A stretch of DNA of 64,000 bases, from the NCBI GenBank assembly GCA_026261815.1, contig JAMPIT010000884.1, forward strand, positions 13,529,001 through 13,593,000, given 5' to 3'. Numbering within the stretch: the stretch's first letter is position 1; the number at the start of each line of letters is the position of its first letter. The stretch is from Monarcha castaneiventris obscurior. Taxonomy: Eukaryota > Chordata > Aves > Passeriformes > Monarchidae. Both the position numbers and the translations under genes were made by a program. Positions 50,601-63,650 of this stretch are shown here, piece after piece. The notes under the pieces were generated by a model. That model saw nothing but the letters and a program-made list of their open reading frames with translations. It did no database searches and was not told the DNA's origin.

Positions 50601-53600
50601 AAATCCTTCCACAACTCTGATTCTTGACCTCGGTCTTCCCTTGAGAAAGCTGAGCAATCACAGTAAGTACCTAACAAAAATTAATTAGGATTCATTCTCC
50701 TGGTGTAAATAATGAGCAATAGGAAAATTACAATAGGAAAACTACTTCAGCAGCTGAAGTACATTTTGATCACAGGGATTTTCTGTAATAGATAAGCCAG
50801 GCACTGTTTTTGTCAGATGCATGGAGAACACAATGGCTCCAAAAAGTTCCAGCTTCTAATATTGACTAATGTATTTCAAAAAAATTCTTTCCTCTCTTTG
50901 TATTTTGTTTATAAGAGAAAGCTGAATCTTTGTGCTAATATCCAGATTGTCAAATAGAGTTTTAAATAGAGCAGGGTGCTTTGAGCTGGATTCTAAAGCA
51001 GATGGGAGTCAACATAATTGTTAGAGAGCGAGGTTGACATTCATGTTTCCTGACACACACATACGAGGGCAGACTGCAGCATTCTGCTCCTGCTGAAGAG
51101 CCGGGATTTGGGCCAGGGAGCTGCAAGAGTCAGGTCAAGAGGGCAGACAGGCAAAATGATGCCACGCAAGGGGAATATTGCGTGACTTCCACGATCTGGT
51201 GCAAGCACAGGAACAATGCTACTTCATTGCTATTTTTCACCAGAAAAAGAATCTGGGCTTCTTTCCTCAGATGCTGAACTTTAAGTCTTTCCTCTCTGCT
51301 TATCAAAACTCCAGGGATCCAGGACTGCCTACAGCTAGTGAAAGTTCTGCTCTGTGCAATCCAGCAGTAACAGGATTTGAAGATCAATGCAGTAATGAGT
51401 CTGGTGAAATACAGAACATTTTTAAAATGGAAGTCCAAGTTCTGTTCCTTCATTCATTATTTTAATCACAACCACTTTCTTGAACAAGCTGGAGAAATGC
51501 TGGTTCCATGTTCCAGGGCCAGTGTTTCAGTCCCAGTTATCCCTTGCAGAAAATAACATCAGAGCCATGATGTGTTTCTGTGAATATCCATACCAGCCAT
51601 CTCATCAAGGCAGGATGAAAACAAGCTACTTCAAAAGTCTATTTTGTTCAGATACAGTTTGCCTCAGGAAACAATTTATTGGGCAGAAAGTTCCTGCAGC
51701 TAACATGGCCTGCAGTGTTCAGAAACCAACCCTGAAACACTTCCCTTAACCAGGGACTCCCAGAGGAACTTTTCTACCATTGCACTTCTTGCCATCTGCC
51801 TCACAGTCACACGAGTGATGCATTCCTCTCATCAACCAAAACCCCTCTCTGTGCTCACAGACTTGATGGGGACCAGATGTTCTTGGGTCTCACTAGACCT
51901 CAGCCATACAGGCACAGCTGGCAGTGCTCTAATTAGGCATAAACAGGTCTCATCTTCCCTTCAGCAGCCCTTCATCCTCTGACCAACTGGTACAATCAGA
52001 CACCTTGAAACTTCCAGCTGGCTACTTAACTTAACTTGCTTTGGAGTCAAGAAGAAGGTGGTGTATATGTCATAATGTCCTTCCTAAAGGTGTCTGACCT
52101 TTAGGATACATGCCAAGACCCCAGACACACACCTTTGACTCAGACCTACCCTTTTCTCTGTTAAAGCAATGCAGGTGTACATCAGCTTCTCCCAGTTCAA
52201 CTTGGAGTTGGATTACCTTGTTAAAGTTTTATCTCAGCACTATCTTACTATGAATGCTACAAGTAATGGAATTCATCCTCAGAGCACATAGATGGGGATG
52301 GGGCATTGATGTGTATTCCAGCAGGCCTGGACAAAGGCAGACAGAAGTTCCATCAGCTATCACTGAGCAATTAAGCAAGCTGTTCTTGCTGCTATCTATG
52401 TTTTATATGGAGCAGGATTCTAGGCACTCCCATCAGTTTACTGGATCAGAGATTTTGATGTACCTTATAACTGCTGCTGCATTTCTGGGTGCCAGTTGTG
52501 GCATTGAATTATTTCTGCTGTGTTAAGATGACCTAGAGAGTGCACCTTTTCCCTGGCAGGGCAGTCCTTGACACTGCTTATCCAAATGTTATTATTTTCA
52601 AGATGACTTGGCATAACGCACTTCTGTTTGAAGAGGTCCCTGAACTCCACCAGAAGGTTTAAGAACTGCAGACCTCAGCCTTTCAGGTGAGGCAAGCTGC
52701 CATGAGCACATAAAGCATAAACTGATCCCCTTCCACAGGGTCATCTGAACCAAAATAATTTTGTTGAAGGACTGCCTTATTTAAAATGCTAATTATATCA
52801 CTTCAGCTGCACTGAGAGCCTGAGAACCTGAGGGAGAAGTGAATTCCCAGTCAATTCCCTATCACAAATAAGCTTGTTTTAAGAGTATGCCAACTGCCTA
52901 AGCTCTGGAAATGCATCAGCAACCAGCCATGGGAGCAGTCCTGCCACATGTCCTCCACTAACAGTTATGTCAAGAGCCACAACTTCCTGCTAAGAAATCT
53001 CTAATTATTCTAAATTTACATGTTCTGCTCGATTTTCACACTGTGGAGAAACAGAGCATGAGCTCCCTAAGATGACAGAAAACCTTGCTTAAATTTCAGA
53101 GCACCTGAGGACAGAGGAAGGAGGATAACTGCTCTCCTGCATCAGCTGACCAGCTGAACTCAGCTGACTGCAGAACTCAGGCTGTCCTGCCATTCCCTCC
53201 TGACATCTCAAGCTTTTGAACAAACTCATCACAACTCTTGGTGCATGGGACACATTGTAAGTATCTGCAAATCAAACCATCTGTCAGCAGGTACAATCCT
53301 TGATTTTCCTCTCTGGAATGGATTTTCAAAAGTCTTCAAATATACTTCATTACCTTATCAAGTGAATAGAACCCAGAAATCAGATAGGCTGGATAGAATA
53401 GGTCTTGATTTTGAAAAATGAATCATACCTCAGTTTCCTATTGCATCTCATTTTTCCTAGGCATTTATTCTGTTGCTTTTACTGTTCTAGTATTATTTAT
53501 ATTGGGAAAAGTACAAAGAAAGGCACAAAAACAGGACAGCAAATCCTGTTAAACCCACTTCCAACAGGTGCAAATGCCTGGATGAAATTTAAGGAACTGA

Positions 53601-54397
53601 AGAATTAGGACTGGAGTGCTCAAGTCCTGAGCAAAACAGGAACCAGAGATGGCTGGATGATGTTCCACCACTACATTTTTCCATTGGGAAATGACTCTCA
53701 CTGAAATATTCTCCTGAAATGAATCAGTTCAAAGAGAAATCAGCTTGAAAGCTGACTCCTTCCTTACTTCCCAAAGTCTTCCTCACATTGTGACAGGGAG
53801 CTGAAAGCCTGTAACCAACCACAGACCCACCTTCAGCTTTTCCATAGTGTAGCTTCACCAGTGCTGCCTCCCAAAGTGATCTGGGACTCCAGGCTTCCCT
53901 GTGGCTTAGCCTAGGCTCTGCCAGATGCCTTGGCAGAAGGCTATAGACCTGGTGATCCTCGAAGCAGGAGCCTCCCCACTTGCCTTCTCCTTTGCCCTTC
54001 ATTCCCAAAGGTAGTGGGGGTGGCTGCAGGATGAACTCTGCAAAAACAGACAGGCAGTCTTAGCTGCATGCAGGTGCAGTTTCAAAACCTCTGAATTTTT
54101 ATCAAAACAGAAAATTCCATTGCTCAACTCCAACGAGAAGAAAGAAACTTAAGCCCATTGCTCTGTCACAAATAATGGAGATCCCAAATTTTTGATGGAT
54201 GAGTGCACAGGAAATAACTTTTCCTGTAGAAGCTCCATGACTGGGGAGATTTCTTACCTGTTGCAAGCCATATTTCAACCGTGCCAAGAAGAGAGGTGCA
54301 AAGTCAGAGCATGGGATGTAGGACACAGGCAATTTGCCTGCTCATGGCTCCGCAGTTCTGGATTTTCATCAGTGACCTGATGCTCACCTGATGACCT
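47691..54397. other. Long stretch without supported gene
   Basis: This is mostly AT-rich sequence. A 13-bp unit GGAAGAATACTAC is tandemly repeated with its last base changed (49007-49031). A strongly AT-rich patch with TATATA units lies at about 49110-49140. Open frames reach 107 codons (51453-51130, minus) with no recognisable family. Confidence 0.5.
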
Positions 54398-54423
54398 GAT
54401 TTGTGTAGTGACCTACACAAATC
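54398..54423. repeat. Perfect 11-bp hairpin next to short repeats
   Basis: GATTTGTGTAG (54398-54408) and CTACACAAATC (54413-54423) pair exactly across a 4-base TGAC loop. Just upstream (54371-54400) the unit [GC]ACCTGAT occurs three times. Together they form a compact local repeat cluster that matches no element I know. Confidence 0.85.
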
Positions 54424-57367
54424 CTTTCTAGCAGGATGGGAGCCAGTGCTGCTTGAGCTTTTGAGAAGACGTGATGAGAAAGCAGGACACAAAACACCAA
54501 AATCATTCAGCCTTCTCTAGGTGAGGCTGAGGAGTAACCCTGAACTCAAAAAAAAATTCACTTGTCAAGTGAAAAAGGCTTCTGTTGTGTTAATTCAAAC
54601 TTTGCAGGTAATTGCAGGCAATCTGAATTCCATGTCAAGGCTAGAGGAGCTTGCATAAATGATTCTCCTGTAAGAGAGATCAGAATAAACATCATTTAGA
54701 GAATGTATGTATTTATGATTGGAAAGAAGCCTGTTTGTTAATAGTTAACTGATGAACGGAATCCTGTGTCAGGTCACATTTTGAAATAAGATATGGAAAA
54801 ACATTAAAGCAGACTTAGCAACCCTAGGATAAAACCCTCCTAAAACCTCAAAGCATAAAGGAAAAAAAAATACATGGAAGTAACTTAGGTCAGGGTTAGT
54901 GCATGGTGAGGACAAGTGGAATACAAAAATTTTTTTGTAGTATGTTTTCCTTCCACATTAAGTTAATCACCTACTAATTAGCTCATGTGATGGACTATTG
55001 CCATCATGTATGTCCACATCCCAGATTTATAGCTGGCAAAGAATTCTTCCTTCTCCTGTAACACTTGGAAAGTTGCATAAACACTGACTAATATGAATCT
55101 AGTACTGAAAGGGAGTCCTGGGTAACGAGAGGGGCTTGGAAAGGAAAAAGTGCTTGTCTTGAGTGATGTTTGGGAGGAAGAACATACTCTCAAGGAATCA
55201 AGAAATCCAAGCAATGAATCTGTTCCAGAGCCTCTGAAAATATTCTTCCCTCTTCCTGCTGGAGACTTGGCTAACAGAGACAACAAAGAGTATGCTTCCC
55301 CTGCAAGACACAGAGCACATTATTTCGTGATAAGAAATTGCACCAGCTGAGGACCTTGTGGAGAGAGATAAAACAAGAAAGCAGCAGAGCTGACACCTTA
55401 AAACCAAACACCTAAACTTTCTAAAACCCTTCTGTGGTTATTGTTATTGCTTCAAATCGGGAGTGGAGGATGGAAACTGTGGCCCAGTTCTTGATGTTAC
55501 TGGAAAAGAAATAGCGGACTCATGCTAATGTGACAGAGGCGGATACATGCATTTTATTCTTTAATTTTGTATAGATTCAGTTTCTGGATTTACCAAACAC
55601 AGTTTACTTTCCCCTAATAAAAATTGTTTCCTATCTGTGTGTGCATGAGGCCCCAGGGAGGATGTGCTTATTTATTTCACGTTTCTGTGCTAGGGCTCAG
55701 CCTGATTTAGAACACACATGGGAGGCAGCCTAAATATTTTGATTCTGACCATTTTTGCTGTCATTAACCACCTGAAAACTTATAATTACAATGACAGACA
55801 TCTGTCCAAGTTAGATGCTATTTCCTTTTAGGAAGTAGTCCTACCACCAGAGGGAATACATCTAAATCAACTGAAAACATGCCCGCACAACTGCATATCA
55901 GTACAGACAGGACCCAACATCACCATCCTGCCCCAGCCCTGCAGATTGCTGTAGTAGTAAAGAGCACCAGTGCATTGCTTTTGCATCTTTCCCAGCCTTG
56001 CTAGAGCCTTGCCTTCTCTCTGGGTCCAAGGGAGCTGTAAAACCAAACTGAGCTCCTGCAGTGCAGGGTGGAGACACCCAGGATGGCTCCCTGTGTGAGC
56101 AGACGTGGGAAGCAGAAGTCGGGCTGACTCATGGCCAACATCTCTGCTTGGAAATGTAATTCTGTGTGGAACCCTCACCTGAGCTGATGGGGGTAACTCC
56201 GTGTCTCTGTGCTGTACTCCCTTGCTTTGTCTGGACAAGGAAAAAGAGAAACCACCCTTCAAATGCTGTCCTACCTGACTGAGGGTTCAAGTGGCATTTC
56301 CACCCTCCAGCTGGCCTTTGAGTGGAGATGTCTGTGGAGAAGGAGAGCATGTCCTTGAAGAAGATATTCCCTCAGGACACGAGATGAACACCAGCTCTCC
56401 TGCCCTTAGAAACCCCTCTCATAAGGTATCATCTCACAGGTCGGAAGCACTGGCAGCTGGTGGTGAATAAATCATACCCTATAATCTCTTTAATACAACC
56501 TTGCTCCTACCTCCTAATAAATGAAAACACTACGTTTCCTTTAATAAGAAATGCATGAAAGTGTGCCATTCATAAAAAGATTCAATTAAACATATGAAGC
56601 ATATCCTGCTGTGACCCACACCTCAGTAACAATGTGATCTTTCTTTTGCGGCAATGGGACTTGTTCAGGCAACTTTTGGTTTTGAGTTTTTTATTCTGTT
56701 TTTCTACTTAAAACACACAATTCATCTCATTAAGAAAACCTGCTCAAATCTTTAGGATTAATTTTGCAAACATAAAATAATTCTCCAGTGCAAAAGGAGT
56801 AAATATAACTATTTATTTGAATAGTGGCTGCCAAATCATATTTTTTCTCCCTGGAGCAGAAAAATAAAGTCCTTTTTCTTCCTCTTAATGGAAAACACAG
56901 AGAAGTTTTACTATAGGCCAATTAGATCAAAAAGAATAATGGGGAAATGGTTTACAAGAGACAGATGTTTCTTCCCCAGACTTTTATCTTCTAAATAATT
57001 ATATTCAGGTCTGAATGTAAAAGACTGAAATATTAGTTTAAGAGCTGATTTTGCAGAAGTATTTTAAATACCCTTTTGCCATCTTTGATTTCAACAGTCT
57101 GAGACAGGAAAGTGAGAAAATGAAGGAAATTATTCATCCCAACAAGGGAGTCCAAAATCATCACCTTGAGAGAAAAGTCCACAAATGTACTACCTCACCT
57201 TCATATTCATCTCTTGCACAGTTTGAAACCACAAAAGTAGTTATTGCACTGTCACGAAATGTGTTATCCTAAGCAAATAGATTTCACTGAAAATACTCAA
57301 AACAATTACTGAACATTTATCTTTCTAATGCTTTTGCTGAAGAACAGGACCATTTAATTAGGAAATT
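54424..57367. other. Non-coding stretch, no gene seen
   Basis: A minus-strand frame of 131 codons (56262-55867) in a GC-richer patch is the largest, without recognisable domain. A CTCF-like CCACCAGAGGGA (55844-55855, 11 of 12 core positions) lies just beyond its end. The rest is AT-rich. Confidence 0.45.
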
Positions 57368-57440
57368 AGATTGAATCTTGGCTCACTGAAGTCAATGGGA
57401 GTCTGCTACTCACTCCACTGGTTTAATCTTCAGATTTCAA
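57368..57440. repeat. Possible old amniote LINE tail fragment
   Basis: GATTGAATCTTGGCTCAC followed by TGAAGTCAATGGGAGTCTG and CACTCCACTGGTTTAATC closely follows the recurring 'gaatcctg..ctcattgaagtcaatgggag' sequence that I associate with the 3' ends of old CR1-type LINEs in reptiles and birds. No body of the element is recognisable upstream. Confidence 0.45.
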
Positions 57441-60275
57441 AAGGACTGCCTGTCAGTTGAAACTTAAACAAGTCCTTCAGCGTGCTTCTGCAGCAGGTCT
57501 TTATCCTCCAGTCTCTTTATCAAGTATCTATTTTCTTTATGTAGAGGCAAAGTTCAGCTGTGCAGGATGCTGAGTTTTCTGGAAGGATGGTCAAAAATCT
57601 CTCACAGAAGCTAAAACAAGTCTTACCACATCCCAACCCACATTCAAAGCAAGTGCCAAAGGCTTCTGTCCTTGCACTGCAAATTTAGCACCAGAAAAAT
57701 TTGCACCTGGGGAAAACAGTTTGGGATTAAAGCACAGCAAAGCCTTAATACCTGTGGGCATATAATTACTTGATATGCCAACAACAAATATAAACATTTC
57801 CAGGACTAAAGCATAGCTATTATGAAATATCTGATGGCACAAGTCTCGGCACCACTGGTGTTAAAATGTGTAACCAAAATGGATCGATTTCTAATAAAAC
57901 TAAACCAACATTGTCATAAAATATGCCACAATATTATTAAAAATGCATTAAATAGGTTGTGTTTTTTTAATCTATCAAAACTCATGGAAGTGACATTTCA
58001 GTGTACATAGCCCAGGGCTCAACAATAACAAAAGGTGAATGGCAATTCAGTCTCAAACCATTCTTATAATGCCATGCTGTTGACACTGGGTGTTGCAAGC
58101 ACATCTCAGCATTACCCTATTCACTTTCTTCAGTGTTGCTGTGAATTAAATGAAAAGGTTAGCACAAAAGGCTATGGCAAGGACTATTACACATCTCAGT
58201 TGGACCAAGACACGTGAGAAGTGCTTGCTGGAGTTTATTTTCAAAAAATGAGCATTTATAAAGTTAAGAAGGGAGGTCTTGGAGAAAAATATTGTTTATT
58301 GTCCTCACAGATCTGGAAAAATCTGCTGGAGGCAGACTGCATTCCCCATCATCAGTCCATGGCTGACAGTGTCCAAGAAGATGACAGCAAAGAAATGATC
58401 TGCTGTTTGTGGGAGCTTAGTGCAGCACTACGAGTGTTGAGCAGGTTAAGGGCTGCTCCCAGCAGGAAAACATGTCCTGCCACATGGACACCCCTGGGCA
58501 TGGTGGGGGTCCTGGAACAGAGAGAGAGATTGTTTGCATGAGAATGGAAAACCAACCCGAGAGACTGCTGAGTCTGCCCCAGCAGTTACAGCACCATAGT
58601 TACACAATGAAATTTGCAATCATAAATTTCAATTTCCAAAACCAGTTCATTTAATTTTCACAGAACGGGAGAAATAGCTTCATTTTGCTTGCTTCTCTGG
58701 TAAGTTGACATTCACCTTAAACTATACCAACACAGGTAATCCATATTTAGGGTCTTTTATAACATTTTGGTCATCTCTTTTAAACACAAGCACTCACCAT
58801 CAGCCAGTTACAGCTACACATGTGTGTGCAATTGCCACTCTGCTCTTTGCTAGTCAGTATTTTAAGGTCATCTACAGCATTAATCCTGCTTCATATTTTA
58901 TTAAACTACCATTCTCTTCCACCAAAAATGTTATGTTGATCTCCTAAACCCCTCTGGCTCCAGCTGTAATTCTCTTCCACCATGGATTTAGTCTGTTGCT
59001 CATCATTAGAGCACCACTTGCTTTAATAAAAATAGGAATGAATTAGTCTTCAGTTAGCAATTGTACCAAAGGGCAAGGCAATGAATAGCTAAGTAGTCAT
59101 GAGTATATAATCATTCATGGGAAATGAATAGTGTGCACTACCTGCTCAAAATCCTTACTAAACTTTTAATTGTTTTATTCAGTATCAACAGAACAAGGCA
59201 GAGCAATCAACTAATCTTTTGTAAGACTGATTTCTACCACAGAGTTAATGCAGGCCCTTAGCATTTCAAGAAGCCATAATTCAAGTTTCAGAAACACAAG
59301 TAGTTGTATTTGACTTCTTTGGGTGAGGGTTTTACCTCGTGCCCCGGTGAAGGACACCAGCACTGCAGTCTGAGACCGTGCAGTGCACGCAGCACTGTCA
59401 GTGCAGCACTTTGCAGACAGTCACAAACACACTCTGGTGCCAGATGGGGAAGGATGAACACAGAGCTGCTGCCTGAGCTGCCAGGCACATTGCTTTCAAC
59501 CTCCAAGGCATCACCTTTGACTCAGGAGCTGTAACTTTGCCTTGTTCTTCTTGTTCTAGAAGTCTTTTGTTGCCACTGCTATCGCTGTCAGAGACAATGC
59601 ACAGGACTCGATGGGTCTGGCCCAGTTATGTCATTCTTATTCAATATGAAGTTTCATTGGGAAACTCAAAATGTAGAAGAAATCCTACTTTTCTATCTAA
59701 TCACTAAGATGAGTCAACAGCAACTCTCACCATGTACCTAGGGGTCTGCATCTTTATTCATTAGCGCTGTCTCCAGGGCCTGTCATGCTAAACCAAGAGT
59801 GATCATTTTGCCAATTAAGATTTTTCACTGTTGTGTTGGGATTTCTACTGAGTCACACAGCACTGACATGAAAGCAAAGTGTCAGCCTCAACTCTGCATT
59901 GTGAATTCTGGTTAATTAAGATATAAGGTTACTGCATCACAATCCCTAGCCAAGAGCAAGCATGGAACAGTAAACAATCCCCCATTGGAAAGGAGAAGTA
60001 TCAGTGAGCAAAGCAGCAGAGCATCATTTAAAAGCTCTGCACTGGACAGGGGACAGTGGCACTAATAGGCCTTTGAGAACATAGTGTGGCTCTTCTCTGC
60101 AGAAATGTCAGTTTGGTGCATTCCAAAGAATATTGTAACACTTAAATATCTGCCTTGAAAGAGCTCTGTAAAGATAGAGAAGGTGACATTTTTAGAAGTC
60201 TGCCTAAATGACACATACCTATCCTTGTCCAGCACAATCTTTAGGTAACGGAAAATATCTTAATTTAAAAAAATT
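57441..60275. other. Non-coding stretch, no gene seen
   Basis: Open frames reach 106 codons (58221-58541, plus) without recognisable content. At 59375-59415 the unit GCAGCACT and its relatives recur a few times in a GC-richer patch. No mobile element was recognised. Confidence 0.45.
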
Positions 60276-60316
60276 GATGTATACCATATTTAGATGGTAT
60301 ACATCTAAATGTGGTA
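60276..60316. repeat. Nested overlapping palindromes
   Basis: Two alternative hairpins share the same bases. GATGTATACCA (60276-60286) pairs exactly with TGGTATACATC (60295-60305). Separately, 60282-60296 pairs with 60302-60316 over 15 positions with a single T/G mismatch and a 5-base centre. Only one can form at a time. The element is too small to name. Confidence 0.8.
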
Positions 60317-61700
60317 CTACACATTTTCTAGGAATGTTAATTAAGTGCTGAGTTACTTTAGCAAGACACATTAAAAAAATAAGTATCTAAAATACAGGCT
60401 ATACACACAGCCTTCCTTTCTTTTTAATTTCAGCTGCCATTTTATTTCTTGATCAGCCAGATACTTTCTCTCTGTTCCACATCATGCCCATACATTTATT
60501 TTGTATATACATTTTTCTCTCTTGTGCTCAGTCAACAAGAATTAAACACATTTTGTCAAACATGGAAAAGTTATAATCAAACACAAGAGGCCAACAAGAT
60601 CCTCCTCTTAATCTCTCTTTGATTCTTAGCAATTTCATCTTCCGGAATTTTTGTTATTCATGCAGCACAAAGCACAACGTTCCTCATCTGTGTACGTTTC
60701 TGAATCCACACATACATTTATGAAAATTAAAAGCAGCCCTACCATCAGAACTGAGAAGAAAAAATGTTTCAGAAGCTTACAGATTCTTTTGCAAATAATT
60801 GTGGTCTCTGAATGAAAGCTTCTTTTTTCACCCATATCTAGGTGTTAGTGGTTTCCATGACAACTTTTTGTCGGTTTTCCACTACTTCAAGTAGGTCTTT
60901 GAATTGAAGTTTACCTACGTTATTACTCAAAGATCAGCTTTAGTATTTGATGAGCCCTAAAGCCTTCTTAACAGAGGCTGTTTAAGAGATGATTTTGACA
61001 AAAATGTCACATTCCTTCAGACAAAAGAAAAAACCAAATCAAAGACAACTTATGCAAACATACATTTGTTATCTTGCAGCCTCAGTAGCCTAATCAGAAC
61101 ACACCATGGCATCACTCAAACACAATAAGGGGAGAAATACTTTGAACAAAGTCTTCCAAGAGAGAGATGTCTCTTATGGCAATTTGAGCCACAGCAATCA
61201 AAATTAAAACTGCTAGAGTTTCTCTGGTTTGTAGTCAAAAGCCTGTGGATACCTTGAGTTTCACAGTCTCCCCTTGAGCCACAAAATCGACTTTGATTCA
61301 CCCAAGTTCATAAAGGGTTGGCTCATGAAAGTACCTCAGCTTTCAATTCAGTGGAGAAAAAATATGTATTCAGAAAAGAGCGTCTGTACAGAATAATGGA
61401 GCATCCAACATAGGCAAAGAATTCTGCAACTTCACTCATTATATTACAAGATATTTTTTTAAATTTTCTGCAGAAGGTGGTTGGAAGAAATTTATTACTA
61501 TAAGGCATCTTAGTCTTCCAAAGGTGAAGACTGAGAAAAGTGTTCTGTCATGGCAGAAAAGGGGAGATGTTCCAGAAGAATCAGTGCCACTCAACCCTTG
61601 AAATTCTCAGTAGAGGCCAGACTCGATCCCTGCTCAGATGCACCTCTTACCATGACAGATATGTCATTCTACACTGGGATATCCCAGAGATTTAAAGTAT
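60317..61700. other. AT-rich stretch, no gene seen
   Basis: Only short open frames (at most about 66 codons) occur, with A/T runs but no recognisable repeat. Confidence 0.5.
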
Positions 61701-61793
61701 GTGAGGTTTGGGGTTTGGGGGATAGGGTGGATTTAGGTTTGGGGGGATTTTTTTGTGTGGTTTGTTTTGTGGATATTTTTTGGTTTTTTGAAG
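61701..61793 (+). repeat. G/T-rich low-complexity tract
   Basis: The plus strand is almost free of C for about 90 bases. The first half has G-runs at 61710-61713, 61717-61721, 61725-61727 and 61741-61746 spaced by T-rich sequence. The second half is T-rich (TTTTGTGTGG, TTTTGG units). The first three G-runs have short loops; the fourth is 13 bases away, so a standard quadruplex is borderline. Confidence 0.7.
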
Positions 61794-63548
61794 TGGAACA
61801 TTTGAAGTGATGTGCAATTCAGATTGGCTTGAATAAAAACATGACCCTGTAAAGCATTTAAAATTGGCAGGCAGGCTGGGGTGAGCATTCAGGCAGCACA
61901 GCTGGGTGCCTGAAAAGGGAGAATCCAATCAGCAGTGATTGCACATGGATAAATCCTGTGAAGATGGAGGGTGGAGGGGAGGGGAAAAGGATACCAGCAA
62001 TTTTCTATCCTGCTTAGAACAGGGAAATGAAAACCTTGTACTGACCTCAGGGGGAACAGTAACATTTAGAGATCCAAACTTGAAAGGGAAAAATATTTCC
62101 TCTTATGTTTGGTGCTAGACTTCTCTCAAAAAGCATTGGGACATATGAACTGGGGAAAGGAATGAAAGCACATTTGGGAAAGCCTCAGATTGTGCCCAAC
62201 TGTGCACATCTGTGACTATGCACACAGTTATGCACTGTCTCCTTTAGCCAAACCTCTTTTTGAAACTGAACATGAAGATCAAGCAGTACAAAGCCAGACC
62301 AAAGTGGAGAGTTTCAAGTTTTCTAAAACCCGAAATAACAAGAGTTTCAAACCCAAAATAACACCAAGCATTGCCATGGGACAATCCTATTCGCTCTATG
62401 TGCATTAAACACACAGTTTGAAGTACACAGACAAAGGGCTCTGATCACACAAGAATGACAAGACAACAGCTCCTCCAGCCAGCACCATCCAAACGGGTCT
62501 TAGGGGCATTAAAAGTGTGTTTTAACATTATTCAGTCCTTAATTCCTGTACATTGGGAGACGAACAGGAAGACAGCATTATCCAGCTAATCCAGTGTCTT
62601 AATGCATCAGAGCTACATTGCTTCTTAGGGTCAGGGTCTGGGGAGAGATTTTTATCACCTGGCTGGAGTTGCACTTATGCTGTTTCCAGGAAAAGTCATT
62701 AACTATGAGTGCAAGGAGTTCAGTGCATGCAGGAATTTTCCCTTTAGTCCAAAAACAGAACACAACTGTAGCAGCTCTGAGGATCCTTCCTGCTACCTTC
62801 ACCACAGATTTTTCCATCTTTATCACATAGGCCACCCATTATGCTCTGCTTCTTCCGTTGTCTCCATTGTCCTTGTATCTAAGCCAGGTTTCTTTCCAAA
62901 TCCTCAGAACACCTCTGTGCTATTATTTATTTACATTTGGGGGCCTAAGCAGAGACCAAGTTAGTCATTTCTCAGTGTCTAACCAGTGAGTCAGACCATC
63001 TGGCTCTGTAAGTCAAGGTAATCTGGTAAGCAAGAAGATCTCAATGAACTCTCCCAGCACTATAAGGGGTAAGGAAATTGAACTGAACTCTCTCAACCAT
63101 TATTTCTCCTCCTGACAATATCCACTTCTGATTGCAGATAACAGGCAGATGGTGATAGATTGCACTATTTTATTCTCTTCTCCCCTCAGGTGAGTCTGTT
63201 CTCATGTGAGCATTGCAGTGAGGTTTTGTGGCTTTCTCTGGAGGGCACCAATTTCTGCTCCTTCTTTGGAGAAACTCACTGTCCAGCAAACAGCAACAAA
63301 GGAAGACAGATCTCAGTAGGATCCTGGCCATGAATATTTAAATTAGTTCTGAAGCAAAGAAAAGGTCGCTGTTATACATAATTGATTGCTGATTTTGGTA
63401 TCATTATACTAATTTTAAGTGTCATGCAGTGAACTAGCAATTGGGCATTGAGTTCCCCTCTGCACTGTACACAGACATCAAGGGAATCCTATTCCTTTCT
63501 GTAACAGGAAAAGCGATTTTTTGAAAGAGCATGTTTCAGCTCATTATC
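61794..63548. other. Non-coding stretch, no gene seen
   Basis: A short purine-rich patch (AGGGTGGAGGGGAGGGGAAAAG) at 61968-61988 is the only local oddity. Overlapping frames of 70-95 codons at about 62.6-62.96 kb are unrecognised. Confidence 0.45.
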
Positions 63549-63650
63549 CAATATGACATATATATTGTATATAAATTACAGCTATTATTTCACACATATG
63601 TATATATTATATTTTTATAAGTTACGTATATCATATATTGCATTATATGA
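63549..63650. repeat. AT-rich tract with TATATA units
   Basis: About 100 bases are very AT-rich with several TATATA and CATATAT units and a few scattered G/C bases. It looks like a degenerate (TA)n simple repeat. Confidence 0.6.

Noticed and set aside
55867..56262. 131-codon minus-strand frame in a GC-richer patch
   Set aside because: GC-richer DNA has fewer stop codons, and the translation has no recognisable family.
59605..59640. GGACTCGATGGGTCTGG resembling a CR1 3' end
   Set aside because: The match stops after about 10 bases; the expected 'gatctt...ttccaacc' sequence is absent.
61610..61630. AGACTCGATCCCTGC as a tRNA B-box
   Set aside because: No A-box or cloverleaf arms can be placed at the right distance upstream.
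61968..61988. Purine-rich patch as a G-quadruplex
   Set aside because: Only three tracts of three or more G are present.
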